22,971 bases of DNA from CAYGVT01 sp964353355 (lineage in GTDB: Archaea; Thermoplasmatota; DTKX01; GCA-020343715): contig CAYGVT010000166.1 of the NCBI GenBank assembly GCA_964353355.1, positions 1-22,971 on the forward strand, in the 5' to 3' direction. The position numbers were made by a program, and so were the translations under genes. Under the pieces are notes generated by a model that had not been told where the DNA came from, did not search any database, and saw nothing but the letters and a program-made list of their open reading frames with translations. Below, piece after piece: positions 13,955 through 21,781 of the stretch (position 1 is the first letter of the stretch; every line of letters starts with the position of its first letter).

Positions 13955-16900
13955 TCACTCGCCCCCGTACTTCTTCCTGAGCTCCTCGTAGCGCGACTCC
14001 GATATCTCTCCCATGATGAACCGCTCCTCCAGCTTGGCTAGGAGGGTCTTTCTGTCCACCGAGGGGGCCGCGCTCGGGGGGGCCTCCTTCCTCTGCGCCT
14101 CCGCCCTCGGCCTGCCCCCGTGCTCGGTCAGGAAGGAGGACGCGTCCTTCACGTCGGTGTAGTACCAGTGGCCCTCCACCTTCGTGACCTCGCGCCCATC
14201 CGGCAGCGTCTTCCTCTCCCCCGTCGCCAGCGCGGACGCGAGCCAGTTCCAGTCCTTGTCCTTGAGCGCGGCTGCCGGGATGCCGTAGGGCAGCCGCCCG
14301 ATGGCGGTCTGGTACTTCCTCTTCAGGTTCTCCAGCCGCAGCGCCTCCTCCACCTCTGTGGGCTCCTCGTCCATCTCCTGCCAGCCCACGTCCTGGAAGA
14401 GCCTCTGCACGTCGGCCGAGGGCGCCTCGGACTCCTTCGGCGCCATGGACAGCTCGCCAGCCCGCGCCGAGGTGGCACCCACCGCGCTCGCGCCGGAGCC
14501 CACCTGCTCGATGACGATCTCCTCCTTGGCCTTGGACTCGGCCATCTCCGCCTCGAGCTTGTCCGCGGTCTCCTTCACGGCCTCCGCCATCTGCTTGAAG
14601 GCATCGCGCTTCTCCTCGACCTCGTCCTGCGCCTCGAGCCTGTCCGCACGGCGGCGCGTGACGATGAAGAAGACCACGATGATGATGATGGCCAGGAGGA
14701 TGACGATGCCCGTGATGAGGCCGTAGGGCGTGCCCTCGTCATCGCCGTCATCCGGCGGGGGCGGCGGCGGGGGCGCCGGGATGTCCTTGGGCTCGATTGT
14801 GACCTCCTCGGACACGCTCCTCGTGAACTCCCCGTCGGTGACGGTGAGCGTGATGCTGTACGTGCCCGCGGCGGTGAAGTTCGTCGTCAGGCTCGACTCG
14901 TACCCGATGAGGTTGGTGCCGTTCCTCCACCAGCTGTAGTTCAACCCCTGGCCGAAGACCGTGTCCGGGTCGGTGCACGTGCCGATGAGCGCAAACGTCA
15001 CGTTCGTCTTGAACCTCGCCCCCGACCGGGGGCTCGTGATGACGGGCGTGCCCGGCGGGTCGTTCACGTTCCTCACGGTGATCGTGAAGTTCAGCCTGAC
15101 CTTCGCGTCCTGCGAGACCACGTCGTACATCGCGAGCGCGAACCGCAGCGTGCCCACGGCCTCGTTGCCTGGCCGGAACGTGATGGTACCGGTCCGGTCG
15201 TCGACCTCCACCGCCGTCGAGTTGGCCTGGAACACGAGCTCGTCGCCCTCGACGTCCTCCGCGCCCATCGTGATGGTCAGCACCGCGCCCTGGTCGACCT
15301 CGAGGTGGACCGGGTCGCCCGTGATGGCGCCGCCGTTGACCGTCGTGAAGCGCGGCGCGTCGTTCACGGGCGTGACCGTGATCAGGACCGTCTGCTGGGC
15401 CGAGAGCGCACCGTCGGTCGCGACGAAGGTCGCGCTCTCCTGCCCGTTCCAGTCCGCGTTCGGCCGCAACGTGACCTTCCCCGTCGCGGGGTCGATGGTG
15501 ACTTGGATGTGCTCCCCCTGCGCGACCACCGAGTAGGCGAGTACGTCCCCGTCCGCGTCCTCGAAGGCCCTGGAGAGGTCGAGCCACTGGTCGTCGACCG
15601 TGTCCTCGGGGATCTCCGGGCCGGGCAGCGGCGTCTTCACCTGCGGTGGCGCGTTGACGATGAGCACCCACGCGACCGCGGGCGGGCTCTCGTCGAGCCC
15701 GTCGAACGCGCGCACCTCGACCGACCAGTTCTGCCCGCGCTCGGTGAGCGAGGCGCTCACGGTGTCGCCCGTCGAGGAGGGCTGCAGCGCGCCGTCGAGG
15801 TACCACGCGTACCTGTAGGTGAGCGCGATGCTCTCCACGTCCCTCGACGGGGTGAGGATGGACACCTGCATCGTGAGCGCCGTGGTCGGGCTGTCGGGGC
15901 TTATCCTGATGACGGGCGCCGTCGGCACGTTGTTGCGCACCTCGAGCGCGGCCGGGAACACCACGTAGCCCGAGTACATGCGGTCCATGTCCATCGCCTG
16001 CACGCGCAGGTCGTACACACCGACCAGCGCGTCCGCCTTCGGGAACACCACCGCGCGCCAGGCCCCGCTCGAGAACGTGAGCCCGCCCCTGAACATCGTG
16101 GCCGACCACGTCGCGGTCCCGTTGAGCCTGTGCTCGAGCGTGACGAGCAGGTCCTTGGTGAGGTCGTACTCGTCCGTCACGTTGAGCGCGACGGCACCCG
16201 TGGTGAGACGTGGCAGCACGCCGGGTGAGACGTCGATGCCCAGAACCCTGGGGACGAGCTTGACGCGCGCCGTCCAGTTGAGATGGAGCTCGTCGAGCGA
16301 GAACGGGCCCGCCCTGTCCAGGCCGGAAACGGTCACTACGACCATCACGGAGTTGTGCTCCCTGAACCGGAAGGCGTCCTCCACGACCCACTCGTGCGTG
16401 CCCGTCAGGAGCGCCGTCTCCGCCAGGGGCGCCCACGTCGTCGCGTCCACGAGCTCGACCTTCCCGGTCTGCTCGGCCCCCACCGTGGCCGTGTACCGGA
16501 GCGTGTGGAAATTGCCCGTCTCGTACGGGTCCTCGGGCGTGATGGGCCTCGACATGTAGCCGCCCTGGCCCGCCTTGAGCAGGTGGGCGACCAGCACGTC
16601 GGACGCGCCCACCGTCGGCACCGCGACGTCGGGCGTCGCCGACCATCCCGTGGCGCCGCCCAGGTGGACGACCGTGGACACATTGTAGCTCGAGCCGTCC
16701 CACTGGCACGCGAACGCGAGGTCCTTGGGGCCCGTGCCGTCCAGGTCCGCCACCGCGACCGCGACCGCGCCCGTCGTGGGGAACCGCACGGAGGGGCTGG
16801 CGGGGAAGTCGCCGGTGCCGCCGTTGAGGAAGACGTAAGAATCGACCCGGTAGCTCGCAAGGTTGTTCCTCTGGTTCGCGAACACCAGGTCCAGGTCACC

Positions 16901-19864
16901 GTCCCCGTCCAGGTCCGCGAGCTCCACGTCCTCGGCGCCCGACGTCCTCAGGGCAAGCGGCGACGTCTCGAACCCCCCGCCCGCCTTGCCCAGGTAGACG
17001 TAGCTGTCTATCTCCGCAAGCCCGCCCGAGCCCGAGTTCGCGAACGCGAGGTCCGTGATGCCGTCCTTGTTCGCGTCGCCCGCCGCCACGGCGGACGCCC
17101 CCTTGGTGGGCAGCAGGTACGACGGGGCCGTGCCGCAGAAGCCCGTCGCGGATTGCAGGAACGCCATGCTGCTCGTGGTCGTCGACGAGGCGTCCCTGTA
17201 GCACGAGAACGCGAGGTCGAGGTCGCCGTCGCCGTCCATGTCCGCGGCCGCGACGCCAGTGGCCCCGTTGGTCCCCAGCTCCAGGTCGGGGGTGGCGTTC
17301 CATCCCCCGCCCTCGAGCCCCCAGAACACGGTGCTGTTGACCCTGTAGGTCGTGCCGTCCTGCTCCTGCGCGAAGGCCACGTCGATGCGACCGTCACCGT
17401 TCAGATCGCGCAGCAGCACGTCCGTCGCGCCCGTCGTGGGGAAGGCGTGGTCGGGGGCCACCTTCCACCCGACCGCCGAGCCGAGGAAGAGCGGGCTTGA
17501 GCCCGCGTAGGCCGTGTCGCCCCTCTGCCTGACCGCGAACGCGACGTCCATGAACCCGTCGCCGTCGATGTCCGCCGCGTCCACGGCCGCGGCGCCCTTC
17601 GCGTCGAAGAGCAGGGGCGGCAGCGCCGCGTAGTCGAACCCCCCGCCGTCCGTGAACAGGTGCGGCCCGGTGTCGTAGCCGGAATCGCTCCTCAGGCTCG
17701 TGACGAGGAGCTGCGGCCCCGCACCCCTCCCGGTCGCGCGCGTGAGCCCGCCACCGGCGACGTCGAGGTTGAGCGTGCGCTCGACCTTGGCGGCCCCGTA
17801 GAACTGCTCGCGCCACGTGCCCAAGGGGATCCACTTGACCGTGATGCGGTCCAGCCTGGGCGTGGTGTTGTTGATCTCTGTTCGCATGTTGACCTTGACC
17901 CTGATGGTCCAGTATTGGGATGGCAGGATCCCCTGGAGGTCCACGTCCAGCCCGGTCACGTGCTCGTAACCATGGATGGCCCTGCCCTTGTCGTCGAGGA
18001 TTGAGATGACGGCCGTTGTGTTCTTGGGAAGGGTGCCTTCCAGATAGAGGATGTCCCACTTCTGCCCGGTCTGCAGGTTGATGTTCATCGTGACGAATCC
18101 GCCACCGATGGCCCCCGAGAAGCCCGCCGGGACGGCGATGGATATCTGGGAGTTGCCGGCACCCGACTTCGTGGCCGTGGGTCCGGTCGGCCACGTCGAG
18201 CCGCCGAGGTACATGCGGAAATCGCTCCCCACAGGGCACAGGACGTCATCGTAACCGTCATTGTTGATGTCGAGCATCCTCAGGTGGTTGGCCCAGCCAC
18301 CTCCGAAGGCGAGCTGATGGCATTTGGCGTCGCTCCATCCTGACGCGGTCCCCTCGAATATCAGCAGCCCGTAGCCGCTCCCGGAGGTCGTACCGGAGCA
18401 TACCAGCTCCTTGTACCCGTCCCCGTTCATGTCTCCCACCTCGGGCCGGGTGGAGTAGCTTCCCACCTCGAGCTGGATGTCCATGTTCGCGTCGAGCCCG
18501 GTGGGGCCGCCCAGGTAGATGGGCAGCTTGTCCATCACCTCGCCACCGAAGGAGACGTCGTCGAACCCGTCCTCGTTGAGGTCGGCGACGATGACCCCGT
18601 AGCTGGAGGTGCCGCCGGCCCTCGTGAGCGTCAGGTCGACCGTGGTGTCGGGCCCCTCCGTGCCCCCGTAGTAGATGTCGCACTTGTTCTCCCACGTGAA
18701 CACGATGTCGTCGATGCCGTCGCCGCTCACGTCCCCGCAGTCGAGGTACGGGTAGACCTTGCCGGCGAACAGGACGTCGGGGGTGAAGCTGAAGTTGCCG
18801 TTCCCGTTGTTGTAGAAGACGCAGGAGCCGTCCGTCCCGCCGCACGCGAAGACCAGGTCGTCGCCGCCGTCGCCGTTGACGTCGCCGAACGCCACGCGGT
18901 TCCCCCGGTCCGTGTCAAGGTGGCTGGCCTCGGCGTCGGTCCATGTGCCGGTCCCGTCCCCCCAGAGTATCTCGCTCGGGATGGGGTTCCCCCCGTACCC
19001 GTAGTTGCAGCAGACCATGTCCAGGTTCCCGTCTCCGTTCAGGTCGGCGAACAGGGCATGGTTGAGGCCATGGTACTGGAACGCGGAGGCGTCGTCATAG
19101 CCCGTGCCCTGGGCGTTGGAGTAGTAGACGGGGGACGAGGCGGAATCCCCTCCACCCGGGAAGAAGACCGGCGGGAAGTCGTCGTAGACTATCTCCCCGC
19201 CGCCACCGCCGCCCTTCCTCGACAGATTGATCTCGAGGGCGCCCTGGGTCACGTTCACGCCGTACGTCCTCGACAGCTTGGCCGTCCCCAGGAAGTCGTC
19301 GTGCCACTCGTCGAGCGCCACGTAGAGCAGGCTCCAGGCCAGCAGGCGCGGCCGGTCCGTCCCGCTCGCAATCAGGTTGACCTGGATGCGCATCTGCGGA
19401 TAGTACCCGGGCGAGATGTCGTAGACGGAGTGGTCCGTCGCCCGCACCTTCGAGTGCGGAGCTATGGTCTCGTTGGCGAAACCGATCTCGGTCGATTCCT
19501 TCGAGGCGTTCAGGACCGACAGCTGCACGTAGCTCGCGCCCGGCAGCACGACCTCCAGGTAGACGAGGTCGTACCTGTATCCCGCGGGGCACGTGATGAT
19601 GGACGACGCTATCCAACCGTCGACGGCGCCCGTCCCGAGGCGCGCCTCGCCGCCAGAGACCTCGACGTTCACGAGCCCTCCGTCGGGCACGTAGACGTGG
19701 CTCTGGTCATCGAGGCCGTCGGTCCACACGGGGTCGTCCGCCATGGGTACGGGGCCGCGGACCTCGCCGCCACCGCTTGACGACGTCGCCGTGAATGGCA
19801 CCTGGGCGGTGCCGAGCAGCACGAATATCAGAACCAGCACCATGCACGTCTTGAGGCTCTTCAT
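13955..19864 (-). CDS. Giant FG-GAP/VCBS beta-propeller surface protein with TM anchor and SHOCT-like tail
   Basis: 1969 residues from ATG 19864. Order: signal peptide (1-27); beta-sandwich ending LLAWSLLYV (about 80-215); six FG-GAP repeats with Ca2+-type loops such as DLNGDGNLD and DVNGDGGDD (about 270-545); a second sandwich ending LDRITVKW (about 565-720); six more repeats such as DMDGDGDLD (about 755-1060); a third sandwich ending LDELHLNW (about 1110-1210); cadherin-like and Ig/PKD domains (about 1400-1690, AFEDADGDVLAYSVV and GTYSITLTVTDGEF); a poly-Pro/Asp linker; one TM helix (about 1710-1732); RRR; a cytoplasmic coiled coil; an unrecognised domain (about 1860-1920); and a SHOCT-like end (LLAKLEERFIMGEISESRYEELRKKYG). 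The start is fixed by GAGGAGGAA upstream and the signal peptide. It is likely an adhesin or receptor; ligand unknown. Confidence 0.88.
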   Translation of the reverse strand: MKSLKTCMVLVLIFVLLGTAQVPFTATSSSGGGEVRGPVPMADDPVWTDGLDDQSHVYVPDGGLVNVEVSGGEARLGTGAVDGWIASSIITCPAGYRYDLVYLEVVLPGASYVQLSVLNASKESTEIGFANETIAPHSKVRATDHSVYDISPGYYPQMRIQVNLIASGTDRPRLLAWSLLYVALDEWHDDFLGTAKLSRTYGVNVTQGALEINLSRKGGGGGGEIVYDDFPPVFFPGGGDSASSPVYYSNAQGTGYDDASAFQYHGLNHALFADLNGDGNLDMVCCNYGYGGNPIPSEILWGDGTGTWTDAEASHLDTDRGNRVAFGDVNGDGGDDLVFACGGTDGSCVFYNNGNGNFSFTPDVLFAGKVYPYLDCGDVSGDGIDDIVFTWENKCDIYYGGTEGPDTTVDLTLTRAGGTSSYGVIVADLNEDGFDDVSFGGEVMDKLPIYLGGPTGLDANMDIQLEVGSYSTRPEVGDMNGDGYKELVCSGTTSGSGYGLLIFEGTASGWSDAKCHQLAFGGGWANHLRMLDINNDGYDDVLCPVGSDFRMYLGGSTWPTGPTATKSGAGNSQISIAVPAGFSGAIGGGFVTMNINLQTGQKWDILYLEGTLPKNTTAVISILDDKGRAIHGYEHVTGLDVDLQGILPSQYWTIRVKVNMRTEINNTTPRLDRITVKWIPLGTWREQFYGAAKVERTLNLDVAGGGLTRATGRGAGPQLLVTSLRSDSGYDTGPHLFTDGGGFDYAALPPLLFDAKGAAAVDAADIDGDGFMDVAFAVRQRGDTAYAGSSPLFLGSAVGWKVAPDHAFPTTGATDVLLRDLNGDGRIDVAFAQEQDGTTYRVNSTVFWGLEGGGWNATPDLELGTNGATGVAAADMDGDGDLDLAFSCYRDASSTTTSSMAFLQSATGFCGTAPSYLLPTKGASAVAAGDANKDGITDLAFANSGSGGLAEIDSYVYLGKAGGGFETSPLALRTSGAEDVELADLDGDGDLDLVFANQRNNLASYRVDSYVFLNGGTGDFPASPSVRFPTTGAVAVAVADLDGTGPKDLAFACQWDGSSYNVSTVVHLGGATGWSATPDVAVPTVGASDVLVAHLLKAGQGGYMSRPITPEDPYETGNFHTLRYTATVGAEQTGKVELVDATTWAPLAETALLTGTHEWVVEDAFRFREHNSVMVVVTVSGLDRAGPFSLDELHLNWTARVKLVPRVLGIDVSPGVLPRLTTGAVALNVTDEYDLTKDLLVTLEHRLNGTATWSATMFRGGLTFSSGAWRAVVFPKADALVGVYDLRVQAMDMDRMYSGYVVFPAALEVRNNVPTAPVIRISPDSPTTALTMQVSILTPSRDVESIALTYRYAWYLDGALQPSSTGDTVSASLTERGQNWSVEVRAFDGLDESPPAVAWVLIVNAPPQVKTPLPGPEIPEDTVDDQWLDLSRAFEDADGDVLAYSVVAQGEHIQVTIDPATGKVTLRPNADWNGQESATFVATDGALSAQQTVLITVTPVNDAPRFTTVNGGAITGDPVHLEVDQGAVLTITMGAEDVEGDELVFQANSTAVEVDDRTGTITFRPGNEAVGTLRFALAMYDVVSQDAKVRLNFTITVRNVNDPPGTPVITSPRSGARFKTNVTFALIGTCTDPDTVFGQGLNYSWWRNGTNLIGYESSLTTNFTAAGTYSITLTVTDGEFTRSVSEEVTIEPKDIPAPPPPPPPDDGDDEGTPYGLITGIVILLAIIIIVVFFIVTRRRADRLEAQDEVEEKRDAFKQMAEAVKETADKLEAEMAESKAKEEIVIEQVGSGASAVGATSARAGELSMAPKESEAPSADVQRLFQDVGWQEMDEEPTEVEEALRLENLKRKYQTAIGRLPYGIPAAALKDKDWNWLASALATGERKTLPDGREVTKVEGHWYYTDVKDASSFLTEHGGRPRAEAQRKEAPPSAAPSVDRKTLLAKLEERFIMGEISESRYEELRKKYGGE

Positions 19865-19925
19865 CCTCTGGATTCCTCCTCGGAACGCCGGACCGACCTG
19901 CGCCGGCGCATGCGAGAGGTCATCG

Positions 19926-19977
19926 CCCGGGGGATGCACCTCAAGGGGCTGAGGGCGCGGTGCTGGTGCACCCCGGG
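19926..19977 (-). other. Long hairpin in the FG-GAP gene leader
   Basis: CCCGGGGTGCACC (19977-19965 on the minus strand) pairs with GGTGCATCCCCCGGG (19940-19926) to give a 13-pair stem with one or two bulged bases and a loop of about 24 bases. It sits in the predicted 5' leader, between the TATA box (about 20020) and ATG 19864. Confidence 0.5.
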
Positions 19978-20017
19978 AGCGGGGTCCTCTCGTGCCCGGG
20001 GGCACCATGGGCCGTTC

Positions 20018-20029
20018 TCATATATAAAT
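20018..20029 (-). promoter_or_regulatory. TATA box of the FG-GAP gene
   Basis: Minus-strand ATTTATATATGA, a strong box with predicted transcription start near 19995 and a leader of about 130 bases to ATG 19864. This rules out the in-frame ATG at 20008, which lies before the start point. Confidence 0.65.
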
Positions 20030-20031
20030 TG

Positions 20032-20046
20032 GTTGCTTTTAGCAAC
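20032..20046. promoter_or_regulatory. Palindrome directly upstream of the FG-GAP TATA box
   Basis: GTTGCT-TTT-AGCAAC, a perfect six-base inverted repeat with a three-base centre, at about -36 to -50 relative to the predicted start. Position and symmetry fit a dimeric regulator site; no regulator is identified. It could also be the 3' hairpin of another transcript. Confidence 0.4.
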
Positions 20047-20165
20047 TAACCCGAGGACACGTCATGCGGGGTCAGCATAGCAAAAGACGGCACATGCCGC
20101 GGGATGCGACCGCCTCGGACGCGCGCGGTCGTCGCCGTCCTGGGGGTGCGGGCGGCCATCCCAGG

Positions 20166-20357
20166 TCAGAAGTGGATGAGCCCGCACTGGCCGTTGTCGA
20201 CCTTCTCCTTGTCGTCGATGTCGTGGCGCCAGAACTCGCAGTCCGGGCCGATGCAGAGCGGCGTGATGTCCTTGTCGAAGCAGTGGGCGAGCAGCCTTAG
20301 CTGGCAGATGCCTATCTCGCGCGGGACGGGGTACTTGGGATACTTCGGCGTGGGCAT
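20166..20357 (-). CDS. Small Cys-rich protein (63 residues), unknown function
   Basis: A 63-residue protein starting MPTPKYPKYPVPREIGICQL, with cysteines at 18, 26, 35, 40 and 58 and histidines at 25, 45 and 62; C35-x4-C40 and C58 with nearby His could bind zinc or a cluster. No signal peptide or membrane segment is present, so it is probably cytoplasmic. ATG 20357 is preferred over the ATG at 20381 because a TATA box at 20393-20402 puts the transcript start near 20371, and GAGAGGGTG lies before ATG 20357. It is divergent from metK and shares a near-identical core promoter with it. I do not recognise the family. Confidence 0.6.
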   Translation of the reverse strand: MPTPKYPKYPVPREIGICQLRLLAHCFDKDITPLCIGPDCEFWRHDIDDKEKVDNGQCGLIHF

Positions 20358-20392
20358 GCGGGCACCCTCTCGGGCGGCCAATCCCCCGGTCG

Positions 20393-20402
20393 GGTAATAA
20401 GG
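20393..20402 (-). promoter_or_regulatory. Core promoter of the small Cys-rich gene
   Basis: Minus-strand CCTTATTACC, preceded by AAA and followed by CGAC; identical over ten bases to the metK core promoter on the other strand. Confidence 0.6.
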
Positions 20403-20466
20403 TTTGCCGCGTTGGACACGCCCCCTCCCTCCTCCGGCCGGCTTGTTGTCCCTAATGCTACAAAAT

Positions 20467-20476
20467 CCTTATTACC
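20467..20476 (+). promoter_or_regulatory. metK: Core promoter of metK
   Basis: CCTTATTACC, preceded by AAAT and followed by GAC, about 57 bases before the ATG; predicted transcript start near 20499, so the leader of about 30 bases contains AAGGAGGCG. Confidence 0.6.
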
Positions 20477-20528
20477 GACTACTCCCTCCGTCCCATAGCG
20501 CATCGCAAGTGAGCAAGGAGGCGAATGG

Positions 20529-21698
20529 ATGACATCGACCCGACCCCACCTCTTCACCTCGGAGTCCGTGACCGAGGGCCATCCGGACAAGATAGCCGAC
20601 CAGATCTCCGACGGCATCCTGGACGCCATCATGGCCAGCGACCCCAGCGGCCGCGTCGCGTGCGAGGCCCTCGTCACCACCGGCTCGGCCATCATCGCGG
20701 GCGAGATAACGACCCGCACCTGGGTCGACATGCGCAAGATCGTGCGCGAGACCATCCGCCAGATAGGCTACACGGAGCCCGCGCTGGGCTTCGACTACCG
20801 CACGTGCGGCGTGCTCATCTGCGTCGACGAGCAGTCCCCCGACATCTCCATGGGCGTCACAGAGACCTCGGCCCACGAGCAGGGCGCGGGCGACCAGGGC
20901 ATCATGTTCGGCTACGCGTGCCGCGAGACGCCCGAGCTCATGCCCATGCCCATCATGCTCGCGCACAGGCTCACGGCCCGCCTCGCCGAGTGCCGCAAGA
21001 AGAAGGTCGTCCCGTGGCTCTGGCCCGACGGCAAGTCCCAGGTCACCATAGAGTACGGCGGCGACTACACCCCCAAGCGCGTCGAGGCGGTCGTCATCGC
21101 GGCGCACCACAAGGAGAACGTGGAGCGCGAGGAGCTGCGCCAGGGCATCACCAAGCACGTCATCCAGAAGGTCATCCCCAAGGAGATGCTCGACGACAAG
21201 ACCAAGATATTCATCAACGAGACCGGCCGGTTCGTCATCGGCGGGCCCTTCGCCGACACCGGCCTCACCGGCCGCAAGATAATCGTCGACACCTACGGCG
21301 GCGTGGGCTCGCACGGCGGCGGCTGCTTCTCCGGCAAGGACCCGTCCAAGGTGGACCGGTCAGGCTCCTACATGGCGCGCTACATCGCCAAGAACCTGGT
21401 CGCGGCCGAGCTCGCGGACCGCGTCGAGGTGCAGATGGGCTACGCCATCGGCATCGCCAGGCCCGTCTCGGTGCTGGTGGACACCTTCGGAACGGCGGCC
21501 ATCGAGGAGGAGCAGCTCGAGAGGATTGTCAAAGACGTCTTCGACATGCGGCCGAAGGCCATCATCGACCACCTCAATTTGCTACGGCCCATCTACAAGA
21601 AGACCGCGTCCTACGGGCACTTCGGCCGCGAGGACCCGGACTTCACGTGGGAGCGCACCGACATGGTCGACGCGCTCAAGGACAAGGCGCACGTGTAG
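20529..21698 (+). CDS. metK: S-adenosylmethionine synthetase, bacterial-type MetK
   Basis: A 389-residue enzyme that joins ATP and methionine to form SAM, acting as a cytoplasmic tetramer. It is the bacterial/eukaryotic form, not the divergent archaeal MAT family: FTSESVTEGHPDKIADQISD at the N-terminus (H18, D20, K21), the GAGDQGIMFGYA loop near 119-130, PDGKSQVTIEY near 167-177, DTGLTGRKIIVDTYGG near 239-254 and GGCFSGKDPSKVDRSGSYMARYIAKN near 264-289. All catalytic motifs look intact, with Gly-Gly-Cys where Gly-Gly-Ala is usual. ATG 20529 has AAGGAGGCG six bases upstream; an out-of-frame ATG at 20525 precedes it. Origin by transfer from bacteria is likely, though base composition now matches the neighbours. 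Confidence 0.96.
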   Translation: MTSTRPHLFTSESVTEGHPDKIADQISDGILDAIMASDPSGRVACEALVTTGSAIIAGEITTRTWVDMRKIVRETIRQIGYTEPALGFDYRTCGVLICVDEQSPDISMGVTETSAHEQGAGDQGIMFGYACRETPELMPMPIMLAHRLTARLAECRKKKVVPWLWPDGKSQVTIEYGGDYTPKRVEAVVIAAHHKENVEREELRQGITKHVIQKVIPKEMLDDKTKIFINETGRFVIGGPFADTGLTGRKIIVDTYGGVGSHGGGCFSGKDPSKVDRSGSYMARYIAKNLVAAELADRVEVQMGYAIGIARPVSVLVDTFGTAAIEEEQLERIVKDVFDMRPKAIIDHLNLLRPIYKKTASYGHFGREDPDFTWERTDMVDALKDKAHV

Positions 21699-21781
21699 GA
21701 TTGTCCGGGCAGGGGCCTGTCGCAGGGCGATGCGTCTCGGGACCGCCACGCACCAGCGTCAGCAGGGGACGGCCCATCCCA

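Noticed and set aside
14120..16228. Long plus-strand open frame antisense to the FG-GAP gene (also similar ones at 9611-11887, 12242-14041, 1465-2853 and 20525-22123)
   Set aside because: These are open only because of high GC; their proteins are Arg/Gly/Pro/Ala-rich without domains, and the opposite strand holds clear genes.
16600..19060. Repeated DNA blocks suggesting a CRISPR-like or satellite array
   Set aside because: The repeats are the coding sequence of FG-GAP loops (Asp-x-Asp-Gly-Asp-Gly), in frame and diverged, with no constant repeat/spacer pattern.
19865..20008. N-terminal extension of the FG-GAP protein from ATG 20008
   Set aside because: It lies too close to the TATA box to be transcribed from it, lacks a signal peptide, and a good ribosome binding site and signal peptide mark ATG 19864.
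20525..20531. metK start at the out-of-frame ATG 20525
   Set aside because: That frame yields only an Arg/His/Pro-rich shadow; ATG 20529 gives the MetK N-terminus with a well-spaced ribosome binding site.
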